Shown here piece after piece: positions 37,367-47,530 of a stretch of 64,000 bases of DNA. Positions within the stretch are counted from its first letter, which is position 1. Each line of letters starts with the position of its first letter. Below the pieces are notes generated by a model that had not been told where the DNA came from, did no database searches, and worked only from the letters and a program-made list of their open reading frames with translations. The position numbers were made by a program, and so were the translations under genes. The stretch comes from Desulfovibrionaceae bacterium (GTDB taxonomy: Bacteria; Desulfobacterota; Desulfovibrionia; Desulfovibrionales; Desulfovibrionaceae). Location: contig JAFLSV010000004.1 in assembly GCA_022510785.1 (NCBI GenBank), forward strand, positions 72,106 to 136,105, in the 5' to 3' direction.

Positions 37367-38470
37367 TTACAGGAAAAAGAAAATAATATTGAAGATAGAG
37401 GCAATAAATTTAAATATAAATTTTATAATATTTAAAATAAAACTGAATATACCAGAAATAAAATTTAATATGCTTGAAATAAAACCAATTATGCCAGAAT
37501 CAAAAAGAAAATTTACAATTCCAATAATAATTACCAGAAGAAAAATAATCATCAGAATGATATCTTTGGTGCTGAGTGGCTCGGTGTCACCTGATGAAGA
37601 TTGTGCCCGCTCGGCACGTGCCCGCTCCCGTGCTTGCTTGCGTGCTTGTTTGGCACGTGAGCAATATACATTATGGTGTGAGCGTATGGAATTTAAAAGT
37701 TCTTCCTCGTCGATATGGTTAGCGTCAAACACAGAATCTGTGAGTTCTTCGGAAATATTGAACCTCTTATACATGATTGACACTTTAAAATGCCCCAAAT
37801 TTTCTTCTTCTTGGTCATATTCATAGGCATATGAGAATTCAATATTTAATAAAACTGTTTCAGCTCTATCCATTTTTTTAGAACTTTTAATCTGTTCGAA
37901 TAATTCTGCGTCTGATATTCCTTTTGAATAATGGGAATGTGACATATAAAAAGAACGTGGAGTTTCCATTTTTTTGCATGAATAATGTGGCATATATTTA
38001 GGTAATCCATCAAGAACACCATGCCCCCATATTTTAAATTTTGCAAATTCGAGATCTTTAAATACACGATGGATATCATCTATAGTGGATATAGACTCAT
38101 TGTCTTTTTTATAAAGCTCAATATATGCTTGAGCAAGATAAATTTGTTGATTGATAATATATTTTTCACATTTACTTTCTATTTTACTAGATATTCCAGA
38201 ACCAAAGATAACTGAAGCTGGTAAGGATACATAGATATTATTTTTGTGACAAGAGCTGTCATCAAATTTCCTGAGATAAAAATTTGGACTCATGATGACC
38301 ATATTAGTTTTTTCAGTTTTGTCATAAAGCTCTTTGACAAATTTTTCTGCAATATATTTCATATAGGTTATTGTTTTATCATAGAAGTCAGAATCAATCT
38401 TGTCCATGTCTTTTTCTTTTTTATGAATTTGGGAGGAATTCACATGAGAAGGGTGCTGGGAGCCTGACAT
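37367..38470 (-). CDS. Orphan accessory protein: soluble domain, A/R/E/K linker, TM and heptad-repeat hydrophobic tail
   Basis: 367 aa intact ORF in strongly AT-rich DNA; aggaga upstream of the ATG; AT-rich codon use; tail DIILMIIFLLVIIIGIVNFLF then FISSILN-FISGIFS-FILNIIK-FIFKFIA-SIFNIIF. Confidence 0.8.
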   Translation of the reverse strand: MSGSQHPSHVNSSQIHKKEKDMDKIDSDFYDKTITYMKYIAEKFVKELYDKTEKTNMVIMSPNFYLRKFDDSSCHKNNIYVSLPASVIFGSGISSKIESKCEKYIINQQIYLAQAYIELYKKDNESISTIDDIHRVFKDLEFAKFKIWGHGVLDGLPKYMPHYSCKKMETPRSFYMSHSHYSKGISDAELFEQIKSSKKMDRAETVLLNIEFSYAYEYDQEEENLGHFKVSIMYKRFNISEELTDSVFDANHIDEEELLNSIRSHHNVYCSRAKQARKQARERARAERAQSSSGDTEPLSTKDIILMIIFLLVIIIGIVNFLFDSGIIGFISSILNFISGIFSFILNIIKFIFKFIASIFNIIFFFL

Positions 38471-38706
38471 GGTTTCTCCTGGAAGGGCGGTTCAAAATTC
38501 TTGTTTGTTTTTCTGAATTAAAACAATATATTCTGTTTCAGAGTATGATAGGATGCCCATAGGAAACGGACTTGTTCCAGGCTGTTATACGTTCCCATAT
38601 GAGCAGAGGCAAGGGAAACCTTCAATGTGCTCCCGTGATGTATGCGCCCTGCGCGCCTTGACCATGTCCGGCCGGGGGACTACAACTTGACACCCAACGG
38701 AAGATC

Positions 38707-38807
38707 CCGGCTGCCGGCATTGCCGGCGGCCGGAATAAGCGGGAAAGCGGGCGGCGGCCTGGCCGCCGCTGGCGGAGCAAGCCCCGGTGCGCGGGGTCTG
38801 CCGCCAG
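38707..38807 (+). promoter_or_regulatory. Three consecutive strong hairpins in the pyrK leader
   Basis: ccggctgccggc-att-gccggcggccgg (38707-38733); gcggcggcc-t-ggccgccgc (38751-38769); ctggcgg-agcaag-ccccg-gtgcg-cgggg-tctg-ccgccag (38769-38807). Confidence 0.5.
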
Positions 38808-38827
38808 TCCGAGAACGGGAGGTTGCC

Positions 38828-39664
38828 ATGATATCCCCAGGCCGCGCCGAACTGACGGTGACGGACAATGTTCCCTTCGGGGAAACCGGCCAGCGCAGCC
38901 TGCATGCGCTTACTCTGGAACATCCCGGCTGGAGCGAATGGCACCCCGGCCAGTTTGTCATGCTGCGCCCAAAGTCGTGGGGGCAGGATATGACCTGGGC
39001 CCGGCCGCTTTCCATCTGCCGGGTCACGCCCCGGGGGCTGGTTCTCTTTTTTCAGGTGGTGGGCCGTGGCACCGAACGCATGGCCCGTTTGCGCGCGGGC
39101 GACAGGGTGATCCTGTGGGGGCCGCTGGGCACCGGCTTCGCCGTGGAGGCGCGCACGCCCACCCTGCTTCTGGCCGGGGGCATCGGCATTGCGCCCTTCG
39201 CGGGCTATACCGATGTCCATCCCGAGCCGGCCCGGCTGTCCATGCTGTTCGGTCACAGCCTGCCGTCCTCATGCTACCCCACCGACGCCCTGGCCCGCCG
39301 TATCGGGCTGGAACGCTTCCGCGAGCGAAGCCCTGAGGATCTGCCCCGCTTTCAGGACATGGTGAAAAAACACATGAAGGACTGCGTGGAACGGAACGGG
39401 CTGGCCCTGGCCTGCGGGCCCATGCCCTTTTTGCGTTTTATCTGGCGCTATGCCCTGGAAATCGGCCTGCGCACCCAGCTTTCCCTGGAACAGCGCATGG
39501 CCTGCGGCGTGGGGGCCTGCCTGGGCTGCGTCAGTGTCACGTCGCGGCATTGGGCTGACCCGGAAAAGGCCGGTCTGCCCGTGCAAACCTGCACCAGCGG
39601 CCCCGTGTTCTGGGCCGCGGATCTTGACCTCGACGCCCGTATCGCGCAAGGGGGCGCAGCATGA
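38828..39664 (+). CDS. pyrK: Dihydroorotate dehydrogenase electron transfer subunit
   Basis: FAD/NAD module (LLLAGGIGIAPF) and C-terminal 2Fe-2S motif MACGVGACLGCVSVTSRHWADPEKAGLPVQTCTSGPVF. Confidence 0.93.
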   Translation: MISPGRAELTVTDNVPFGETGQRSLHALTLEHPGWSEWHPGQFVMLRPKSWGQDMTWARPLSICRVTPRGLVLFFQVVGRGTERMARLRAGDRVILWGPLGTGFAVEARTPTLLLAGGIGIAPFAGYTDVHPEPARLSMLFGHSLPSSCYPTDALARRIGLERFRERSPEDLPRFQDMVKKHMKDCVERNGLALACGPMPFLRFIWRYALEIGLRTQLSLEQRMACGVGACLGCVSVTSRHWADPEKAGLPVQTCTSGPVFWAADLDLDARIAQGGAA

Positions 39665-40587
39665 TGGATCTGAGCGTGACCCTGAGCGGCGGACTGCGTC
39701 CGCTGAAATTGAAAAATCCTGTCCTCAGCGCGTCCGGCACCTTCGGGTACGGTGAGGAATTTGCGCCCTACGGGGATATCACCCGCCTGGGCGCGGTCAT
39801 TGTCAAGGGTCTGTCGCTCAGGCCCCGCATGGGCAACCCCCTGCCGCGCGTGGCGGAAACGCCGTGCGGCATGCTCAATGCCGTGGGCCTGCAAAACGAT
39901 GGGGTGGAAGCCTTTCTGACCCGCAAGCTGCCCCGTTTGCCCTGGCGGGAAGTGCCTGTCATTGCCAACATCTACGCCGCGTCGACCGATGAGTTCGGCG
40001 AGCTGGCGGGCATTTTGTCCCATGAAGAGGGCGTGGCCGCGCTGGAAGTGAACATTTCGTGCCCCAATGTCCACGAGGGCGGCGTGCTGTTCGGCCAGAA
40101 CCCGGTCATGGCCGCCCGTGTGGTGGAGGCCGTCAAGGCGAGGGCGGGCAACAAGCCCGTCATGGTGAAGCTTTCGCCCAATGTGACGGATATCGCGGAA
40201 ATCGCCCGCGCCGCGGAGGACGCCGGAGCGGATGCCCTGTCGTGCATCAACACCGTGACCGGCATGGCCGTTGATCTCGCTTCGCGCCGTCCGCTGCTGG
40301 CCAATGTGGTGGGCGGCCTGTCCGGCCCGGCGATCAAGCCCGTGGCCCTGCGCTGTGTGTGGCAGGTATGCCGGGCCGTGGGCATCCCGGTTATCGGCGT
40401 GGGGGGCGTTGCCTCGGCCCGCGATGCGCTGGAGTTTCTGCTGGTGGGCGCGCACGCCGTGCAGGTGGGCACGGCGGGCTTTTCCGACCCTGCCGCCATT
40501 TTCCGCGTGGTGGACGAATTGCCCGGCCTGTGCGCCGATTTGGGCATCGACAGTCTGGACGGGTTCCGGGGCTCACTGCGCCTGTAA
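39661..40587 (+). CDS. pyrD: Dihydroorotate dehydrogenase (class 1B catalytic subunit)
   Basis: NPVLSASGTFGYGEEFAPYGDITRLGAVIVKGLSLRPRMGNP, NISCPNVHEGG, GVGGVASARDALEFLLVGAHAVQVGT; atga overlap with pyrK. Confidence 0.96.
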   Translation: MMDLSVTLSGGLRPLKLKNPVLSASGTFGYGEEFAPYGDITRLGAVIVKGLSLRPRMGNPLPRVAETPCGMLNAVGLQNDGVEAFLTRKLPRLPWREVPVIANIYAASTDEFGELAGILSHEEGVAALEVNISCPNVHEGGVLFGQNPVMAARVVEAVKARAGNKPVMVKLSPNVTDIAEIARAAEDAGADALSCINTVTGMAVDLASRRPLLANVVGGLSGPAIKPVALRCVWQVCRAVGIPVIGVGGVASARDALEFLLVGAHAVQVGTAGFSDPAAIFRVVDELPGLCADLGIDSLDGFRGSLRL

Positions 40588-40677
40588 AAGCTTTGTGTGA
40601 GCCCGTCTGCCGCTCACAGAACCCTGATCTGGGAACGCTCGTTTCCCCCGGCGCTCCCGCGGCGGCCGGGCGGGTTC

Positions 40678-42945
40678 CTATTGTTTCGGCTCGTTCGCCG
40701 GCTCGCTCAGCTCACGGGTATAGCGGCATTTCGGGTTGGGGCAGGCTATGTGTCTGCCCCGCGCCCTGGTATTTTTCACGACCAGCAGGGGCGAGTCGCA
40801 TTCCGGGCATGTTTCGTGGATGGGCCAGTCCCACAGGGCATAGTCACAGGCCGGGTACTGATCGCAGGAATAGAAAATCTTGCCCCGTTTGGAGCTTTTT
40901 TCCACCAAAGTTCCCTTGCCGCACCTGGGGCAGGGCACCCCGGTGGAAAAGGGCGCGGCGTAGGTGCATTTGGGATAGTTGACGCAGCTGAGGAAGCGGC
41001 TGCCGGTGTGGGATTTTTTGATCACCACGTCGCCTCCGCACTGGGGGCAGGCGCCCACCACCTCGCGCTGCTCCTGCTGCCGCGCCTGCGGCTGTATGGC
41101 GCCCTTTTCGTCGCGTATGAAGTTGGTGGTGTAGCGGCATTCCGGATAGCCGGTACAGGCCAGAAACTCTCCGCTTTTGCCGAATTTGACCACCAGCGGC
41201 TTGCCGCACTGGGGGCACGGCAAATCCGTGCCCAGGCCGTCCTTGAGCCGCACCATATTTTTGGCCGCCGCGCTGAGGGCCGGGTCAAAATCCCTGGTGA
41301 AGTCCCGCAAAAGGCCCACCCAGCCCAGAGCGCCGTCGGCCACCTTGTCCAGGTTGTCTTCCATGCCCGCTGTGAAGCCGACGTCCATCAGCACAGGGAA
41401 GTGTTCGCGCAGCTGCGAGCACACCACCTTGCCCAGATCGGTGGGGGTGAAGTGCTTGTCCTCCAGGCGCACATATTCCCGATCCTGAATGGTGGAAATA
41501 ATGGCGGCGTAGGTGGAGGGGCGGCCTATGCCGCGATCTTCCAGCTCGCGCACCAGGGAAGCTTCCGTATAGCGGGGGGCGGGCTGGGTGAATTTCTGTT
41601 CCTTGCTGAGTTTTTCCAGCTTCAGCTCTTCTCCCGCCCTGAGCGGGGGCAGCGCGTCCTCTTCCTCGTCCGCGGGGCGGGGCATGGCCGCCAGAAAGCC
41701 GGGGAAGAGCAGCCGCTCGCCCCTGGCCCGCCACTGGGCGGGGCCGCAGCTGATGAGGGCCGTGGTGTCGTGGAATGCGGCCGGCGCCATCTGGGACGCC
41801 ACAAAGCGTGACCAGATCAGGCTGTACAGGCGGTATTGCTCGGGCGTGAGATGGTCTTTGACATCCTGCGGAGTCAGGCGCACATCCACGGGGCGGATGG
41901 CTTCGTGGGCATCCTGGGCGCCGCTTTTGCCCTTGAACACCCGGCCCTTGCCGCCGGGGGCCAGGTATTCCCTGCCGAAGCGTTCGCTGATGAATTCCGC
42001 CGCCGCGGCCCGCGCCTCGTCCGCGATGCGCACCGAGTCGGTGCGCATATAGGTGATGAGGGCGGTGGTGCCGCGTTCGCCAAGCTCAATGCCTTCGTAC
42101 AGGCGCTGGGCCGTGGACATGGTGCGTTTTGCGCTGAAGCCCATGCGCTGGTTGGCCGTCTGCTGCAGGGTGGAGGTGGTAAAGGGAGCCGCGGGATTGC
42201 GGCTGCGTTCCTTCTCGTCCACGCTTTCCACCACAAAGGGCTTGCCCCGCATGACGTCTTCCAGGCCCTGGGCCGCGTCGGCGTTGGGCACCACGGCCTT
42301 TTTGCCGTCAACCTTGATCAGGTCGGCCTTGAAGGACGGCGGCTGCGAGGCCGCCAGCAGCGCCTTGAACTGCCAGTATTCCTCCGGGACAAAGGCCAGG
42401 CGCTCTTCCTCGCGTTCCACAATAAGGCGCAGGGCCACGGATTGAACCCGTCCGGCCGAAATGCCGCGCTTGACGGTCTTCCACAGCAGGGGGGAAATTT
42501 TGTACCCCACCAGGCGGTCAAGCACGCGGCGGGCCTGCTGGGCCTCGAACAGGCGCGGATCGATGGCGCGGGGGTGCGCCAGGGCCTCCTTCACCGCGCG
42601 GGCGGTGATTTCGTTGAACTGGATGCGCTTGATATTTTTGGCCTGATTGCGGATAACCTCGCCAATATGCCAGGCGATGGCCTCGCCCTCGCGGTCGGGG
42701 TCGGGCGCCAGATACACGGTGTCGGCCTTGGCGGCGGCCTCGCGCAGGGCGCTGACGATTTTTTCCTTGCCCTTGATGGTTTCGTAGCGGGGCGCGAAGT
42801 CGTGGGCTTCGTCCACGCCTATCTCTTTTGCGGGCAGGTCGCGGATATGACCCACGCTGGCCTGCACCGCGTATTTATTGCCCAGAAATTTTTTTATGGT
42901 CTTTACCTTGGCCGGTGATTCCACGATAATCAGGTCTTTGCCCAT
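40678..42945 (-). CDS. topA: DNA topoisomerase I
   Basis: LIIVESPAKVKTIKKFLG, DPDREGEAIAWHI, SAGRVQSVALRLIVEREEE, TYMRTDSVRI, multiple C-terminal CPxCG zinc ribbons. Confidence 0.98.
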   Translation of the reverse strand: MGKDLIIVESPAKVKTIKKFLGNKYAVQASVGHIRDLPAKEIGVDEAHDFAPRYETIKGKEKIVSALREAAAKADTVYLAPDPDREGEAIAWHIGEVIRNQAKNIKRIQFNEITARAVKEALAHPRAIDPRLFEAQQARRVLDRLVGYKISPLLWKTVKRGISAGRVQSVALRLIVEREEERLAFVPEEYWQFKALLAASQPPSFKADLIKVDGKKAVVPNADAAQGLEDVMRGKPFVVESVDEKERSRNPAAPFTTSTLQQTANQRMGFSAKRTMSTAQRLYEGIELGERGTTALITYMRTDSVRIADEARAAAAEFISERFGREYLAPGGKGRVFKGKSGAQDAHEAIRPVDVRLTPQDVKDHLTPEQYRLYSLIWSRFVASQMAPAAFHDTTALISCGPAQWRARGERLLFPGFLAAMPRPADEEEDALPPLRAGEELKLEKLSKEQKFTQPAPRYTEASLVRELEDRGIGRPSTYAAIISTIQDREYVRLEDKHFTPTDLGKVVCSQLREHFPVLMDVGFTAGMEDNLDKVADGALGWVGLLRDFTRDFDPALSAAAKNMVRLKDGLGTDLPCPQCGKPLVVKFGKSGEFLACTGYPECRYTTNFIRDEKGAIQPQARQQEQREVVGACPQCGGDVVIKKSHTGSRFLSCVNYPKCTYAAPFSTGVPCPRCGKGTLVEKSSKRGKIFYSCDQYPACDYALWDWPIHETCPECDSPLLVVKNTRARGRHIACPNPKCRYTRELSEPANEPKQ

Positions 42946-43159
42946 ACTGGCTCACTGTCGGGTATTTAAAAAATGACCGGGCGGCGGGAAGGGGCCGCGC
43001 GGAAACGGCGATCCGGGCGGAGCCCCGGACACGGCGCCCAAAGAAAAATACGTCAAAAGTCCGCCGCGTCAAGGGCGCGGCCTGAAGCGGGGCGTCCTTT
43101 TTCGTCCACTTTCTTCCTGCGCGCTTTTGTGCTAGACAGAGAAAAATCAGGGGCACGGC

Positions 43160-43933
43160 ATGAGTTTTTTGTCCTGTTATGGCATCATACCCGCGCGCTA
43201 CGCGTCGTCGCGCCTGCCGGGCAAACCCCTGGCGGATATCGGCGGCCGGCCCATGTTCTGGCATGTCTGGCGGCGCGCCCGGCGCTGCCGGGCGCTGAAA
43301 AACGTGTGGGTGGCCACGGACGACGAACGGGTGGCCGAGGCCGCCGCCGCGTGGGAGGTGCCCTGGGTGCTGACCTCGCCCGATCATCCCAGCGGAACGG
43401 ATCGCGTGCGCGAGGCCGCCGTGCGTCTCAATCTGCCCATGGATGCGGTTATCGTCAACATTCAGGGGGACGAGCCCCTGCTTGAACCGTCCATGCTGGA
43501 TGAATTGACAGCGCCCTTCACGGATGAAAGTGTGGGCGCGTGCACTCTGGCCACGCCGCTTGACCCGGCTGATCCCGCGGACGCCGCGCTCATCGCGTCG
43601 CCCCACCAGGTGAAGGTGGTCATGGATGAGGCCGGAGATGCCCTGTATTTTTCCCGCGCGCCCATTCCCTTTGCGCGTGACGGCTCTGTGCCGCCGCGCT
43701 TTGCCGGTCATGTGGGCCTGTATGCGTTTCGGCGCGATGTGCTGGAACGTGTGACGGCGCTGCCGCCGTCGCCGTTGGAACAGACAGAAAAACTGGAACA
43801 GCTGCGCCTTCTGGAACACCGCATCCCTCTGCGCGTGGTTCTGACCCGCTGGCGCACGCGCGGCGTGGACACGCCGGAAGACCTTGAGACCGTGCGCGCT
43901 CTCGTCGCGGCGGAAGAGGCGCGGACGCTGTAG
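43160..43933 (+). CDS. kdsB: 3-deoxy-manno-octulosonate cytidylyltransferase
   Basis: [66 protein letters not shown]. Confidence 0.97.
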   Translation: MSFLSCYGIIPARYASSRLPGKPLADIGGRPMFWHVWRRARRCRALKNVWVATDDERVAEAAAAWEVPWVLTSPDHPSGTDRVREAAVRLNLPMDAVIVNIQGDEPLLEPSMLDELTAPFTDESVGACTLATPLDPADPADAALIASPHQVKVVMDEAGDALYFSRAPIPFARDGSVPPRFAGHVGLYAFRRDVLERVTALPPSPLEQTEKLEQLRLLEHRIPLRVVLTRWRTRGVDTPEDLETVRALVAAEEARTL

Positions 43934-43953
43934 CCCGCCCGAATGGAAAATCT

Positions 43954-44760
43954 ATGTCCCAGCTTGCCAACTCTCGTCGTCAGGTCTCATCCATCCGTAC
44001 CCTCACGCGCCAGGGCAAATATCTGCCCGCCATTCAGGCTTTGCACGACACGGTGCTCATGATGCTCAAAACTCCGCTGATGAAGGCGGAGCGCGACGAA
44101 TTTGAAAAACTGATCAGCGACGGCGCGTACCATATCATGTCCGATCAGACGGTGCGCAAGGCCGCCGCCCTGGAACTGCGCTATGTTCCCGGCAAGGAGC
44201 GGGAGCTTTTGGACAGTCTGCGCATGCTGCGGGACGTGTTCCAGGAGCATTTTCAGCAGCAGGCCGAGGAAGGCATGCGCCTGGTGCGGGAACGCCGGGA
44301 ACAGGAGCTGAAGCGGGGCCAGGCCCTGCTGGACGCCGGGGATGTCGATGGCGCGCGCGGCGTCTTTGCGGCCCTGTCCCGTGACGCCTCCAATGACGCC
44401 GATTTACGGGCGGACATCGGCGAGCGCTTTCTGAGGGCCGGGGAGTACAAGGACGCCGCCGACTATCTGGGCGACGCCATAGCCCTCAAGCCCGAAGCCG
44501 CGCACCTGTACAACAGCCTGGCCGTGGCCCAGCGCAAGCTGGGCCGTTACGAAGAGGCCGAGCAAAGCTATCTCAAGGCCGCTCAGCGCGGTTCGGGTGA
44601 TCCGCACCTTCTGTTCAACATGGGCCGCCTGTATGTGGACTGGAAAAAGTGGGACAAGGCCCTCAAGGCGGCGCGCGGCGCGCTGGCGCTGGATCCCGGT
44701 TTTGAGCAGGCCGCAAAACTCATGGCGTATGCGGAAAAAATGCTGCATACCAACGCCTGA
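43954..44760 (+). CDS. Tetratricopeptide repeat protein
   Basis: TPR-like AGEYKDAADYLGDAIALKPEAAHLYNSLAVAQRKLGRYEEAEQSYLKAAQRG. Confidence 0.88.
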   Translation: MSQLANSRRQVSSIRTLTRQGKYLPAIQALHDTVLMMLKTPLMKAERDEFEKLISDGAYHIMSDQTVRKAAALELRYVPGKERELLDSLRMLRDVFQEHFQQQAEEGMRLVRERREQELKRGQALLDAGDVDGARGVFAALSRDASNDADLRADIGERFLRAGEYKDAADYLGDAIALKPEAAHLYNSLAVAQRKLGRYEEAEQSYLKAAQRGSGDPHLLFNMGRLYVDWKKWDKALKAARGALALDPGFEQAAKLMAYAEKMLHTNA

Positions 44761-44835
44761 ACCGTTTTGTCTGCCCGTGATCCTTTGTCCGGGCCGGACA
44801 GAAATCCATGGAACGGACACATTGAGGTAAGGGCT

Positions 44836-45309
44836 ATGTATAAGAATATCGCCATTGTCCTTTTGGCCTGCTGCTGCATTTATCTGGTCATCAATCAGCG
44901 CATGGAGCGCGGCGCCTGGGAAGAGCGGCCCCTGGATGCCTCCGCGTACGGAAGCCTGATTGCCCTGCGTGACGTGCTGCCTCCGGCGGAATACCAGAAA
45001 AGGATTGTCCCTTTTCTGGAGCGGGCCGCGTCCGGCGAGCGTGTTTCGTACCGCCAGTTGAAGGAGCTGGAGGCCGCGCTGCCCGATTTGGGCGGTCTGA
45101 CCCTGGAGGCGGCCCGCAGAACACGCCCGCAGGAGGAACTGGCCAGAGCCTGGGAGAACGCCAGACAGGGGGCGTCCAGTCTGGGAGATGAGCTGAATCG
45201 CACCATGCGCGATATGCTGGATCAGTTGAACCGCATGGTGGACAAGTCCGGGCGCTCCGGCGGCTCCGCCCCTGCGCCGCAGGCGAAGGATACGGCGGGC
45301 AGGATTTAA
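44836..45309 (+). CDS. Conserved-looking membrane-anchored protein, unknown
   Basis: N-terminal TM MYKNIAIVLLACCCIYLVINQ; downstream helical region; start preceded by gaggtaaggg. Confidence 0.6.
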   Translation: MYKNIAIVLLACCCIYLVINQRMERGAWEERPLDASAYGSLIALRDVLPPAEYQKRIVPFLERAASGERVSYRQLKELEAALPDLGGLTLEAARRTRPQEELARAWENARQGASSLGDELNRTMRDMLDQLNRMVDKSGRSGGSAPAPQAKDTAGRI

Positions 45310-45340
45310 TCGTGTGCCGTCCATGCGGGGCGTGCGCCCG

Positions 45341-45385
45341 GAATTAAAAGGCGGGGCCGCTTCCGCGCAAGGAGCGGCCCCGCCT
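45341..45385 (-). terminator. Intrinsic terminator of serS
   Basis: Perfect 13-bp stem aggcggggccgct / agcggccccgcct (45349-45385); minus strand continues into tttt. Confidence 0.85.
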
Positions 45386-45403
45386 GTCCTTTGCCGGAGC
45401 GTC

Positions 45404-46681
45404 TTATTCCGGCCGGATGACCCTGACTCCGCCCATATAGGGCTGAAGCGCATCGGGAATGCGGATGGAGCCGTCTTCCCGCTGGAAGTTTTCCAGCACG
45501 GCCACGAAAGAGCGGCCGGTGGGCAGGCCCGAGCCGTTCAGGGTGTGCACAAATTCCGGCTTGCCGCCGCCCTTGGGCCGGAAGCGGATATTGGCGCGTC
45601 TGGCCTGAAAATCCGTGCAGTTGGAGCAGGACGAAATTTCCCGATAGGTATTCTGGCCGGGCAGCCAGACTTCCACGTCGTAGGTTTTGGCTGAGGAAAA
45701 GCCCATATCGCCGGTGCACAGGGTGATGGTTCGGTAGGGCAGCTCCAGGCGTTCCAGCAGGGTTTCGGCATAGCGGCGCATGGTTTCCAGCTGTTCCCAC
45801 GAGCGGGACGGGTGGGCGAAATGCACCATTTCCACCTTGATGAACTGGTGCTGCCGGATAAGACCCCTGGTATCCCTGCCGTAGGAGCCTGCCTCGGAGC
45901 GGAAGCAGGGCGTGCCGGCGGTGTACTGGAGGGGCAGATCCTCCTCATTCAGCACTTCTCCGGCGTGCAGGTTGGTCAGGGGCACTTCGGCGGTGGGGAT
46001 GAGGTAGTGATCCCAGTTTTCGATCTTGAAAAGGTCTTCGGCAAACTTGGGGAGCTGCCCCGTGCCCTGCATGGTGGCCCGGTTGACCATGAAGGGCGGC
46101 AATATTTCGGTGTGGCCGAATTCCGTGGTCTGCACGTCCAGGTAAAAATTCATGAGGGCGCGCTCCAGCCGCGCGGCCCAGCCGCGTGACACGGAAAAAC
46201 GCGCTCCGGCCAGTTTGCCCGCCCGATCAAAGTCCAGGCCGTTCAGCGCCGCCCCAAGCTCCCAGTGCTCCTTTGGCGGAAAGGAAAATTCCGGAGGCTC
46301 ACCCCAGCGGCGAACCTCCACATTGTCCGTTTCGTCCTTGCCCACCGGCACCGAGGCATCGGGAATATTGGGTATGGTGAGCATCCAGGCCGCCACATCA
46401 TCCTTGAGCGCTTCGGCCTCCGCATCCAGGGCCTTGATGCGGTCGGACAGCGCGCCCAGTTCTTCCACCAGGGCCGAGGCGTCCTCCCCCGCTTTTTTGC
46501 GGCGGGCCACTTCGGCCGATTCGGTGTTGCGCCTGCTTTTGAGCGCTTCCACTTCGGCCAGCGCGGCCCGGCGGCGCTGGTCAAGGCTGAGAAATTCATC
46601 CAGCGAAATGGAGGAATGGCGGGCGGCCAGGGCCGCGGCCACCACGTCGGGCTGTTTTTGCAGCAGTTTGAGATCGAGCAT
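45404..46681 (-). CDS. serS: Seryl-tRNA synthetase
   Basis: [32 protein letters not shown]-type class II motifs ([56 protein letters not shown]). Confidence 0.98.
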   Translation of the reverse strand: MLDLKLLQKQPDVVAAALAARHSSISLDEFLSLDQRRRAALAEVEALKSRRNTESAEVARRKKAGEDASALVEELGALSDRIKALDAEAEALKDDVAAWMLTIPNIPDASVPVGKDETDNVEVRRWGEPPEFSFPPKEHWELGAALNGLDFDRAGKLAGARFSVSRGWAARLERALMNFYLDVQTTEFGHTEILPPFMVNRATMQGTGQLPKFAEDLFKIENWDHYLIPTAEVPLTNLHAGEVLNEEDLPLQYTAGTPCFRSEAGSYGRDTRGLIRQHQFIKVEMVHFAHPSRSWEQLETMRRYAETLLERLELPYRTITLCTGDMGFSSAKTYDVEVWLPGQNTYREISSCSNCTDFQARRANIRFRPKGGGKPEFVHTLNGSGLPTGRSFVAVLENFQREDGSIRIPDALQPYMGGVRVIRPE

Positions 46682-46945
46682 GGGAACCTTCCTTGCGCAA
46701 GGGATGCGGGGAAAATGCGCGTTCAAAGTTCCTGTTGGTGTAGCCTCCGGCGCGCGGGGCGTCAATGCCGTGACAGCCGGAATCCGGGGCTTCTGACCGG
46801 GCCAGGGGCGGCGGAAAGGCCGGTGTGCAGACGCTCGGCCCATGCGCCGTGGCGATCCGGCCGCCTGTTCTTTTGGGCAATTGCGTCTGTCGGCCAAAAC
46901 GTATAGAAGTTCTTTAAAGTTTTTTTAACATTGTCCGGAGGCTTC

Positions 46946-47530
46946 ATGTTCACGTTTCCGCGCCTCTTTTCCGGCCTGTGCGCCGCCCTTGTGTGCGCGC
47001 TGGCTCTGGCGGGCTGCGCGCCCAAGGATACCGTGCGTCTCTTGTATTCGCCCGTCACGCCGTCTGTTTTGCCGGCTCCCACCGCGCCGCGCGTGGTGGT
47101 GGTTCTGTTCGAGGATGGGCGCGGCAAGTCGGAAATTGGCGTGCGATCCGGCGGGGGCGTGTTTTCGGCCGCCAGTTCCGTGCCTGAATGGATCAGCCGC
47201 TCCCTGGCCTCTGAAATCAGCCGCATGGGCCCTCAGGTGTCCTATGCGCCCAGTATTCAGCTTGCCCAGTCCGCCCGGCCCGACTATATCGTCACCGGTA
47301 CGGTGAACAGGGTATGGGTGACGGAGTCCAGGCGAACCACCTATTCCGCCACGGTGTCCATCCGCTTTAATGTGGCGAATCGCCAGGGTTCTGTGTATTC
47401 GCAAAGCCTGTCGTCCAGTCAGGAAAAAATCGCCATGCCCAACGCGGATATCGTGGAGGAACTCTTGACCAGTACCCTGCGTGAAGTGTTGGGGGTAGCG
47501 GCCTCCAAGATCAATGAGGCGGCTCATTAA
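46946..47530 (+). CDS. Lipoprotein, unknown (LPP20/CsgG-like style)
   Basis: Lipobox LALAGCAPKDTV; 195 aa. Confidence 0.7.
   Translation: MFTFPRLFSGLCAALVCALALAGCAPKDTVRLLYSPVTPSVLPAPTAPRVVVVLFEDGRGKSEIGVRSGGGVFSAASSVPEWISRSLASEISRMGPQVSYAPSIQLAQSARPDYIVTGTVNRVWVTESRRTTYSATVSIRFNVANRQGSVYSQSLSSSQEKIAMPNADIVEELLTSTLREVLGVAASKINEAAH

Noticed and set aside
37338-38600. Mobile element carrying the AT-rich gene
   Set aside because: No transposase, integrase, tRNA or obvious direct or inverted terminal repeats seen at the edges; kept only as an atypical-composition gene.
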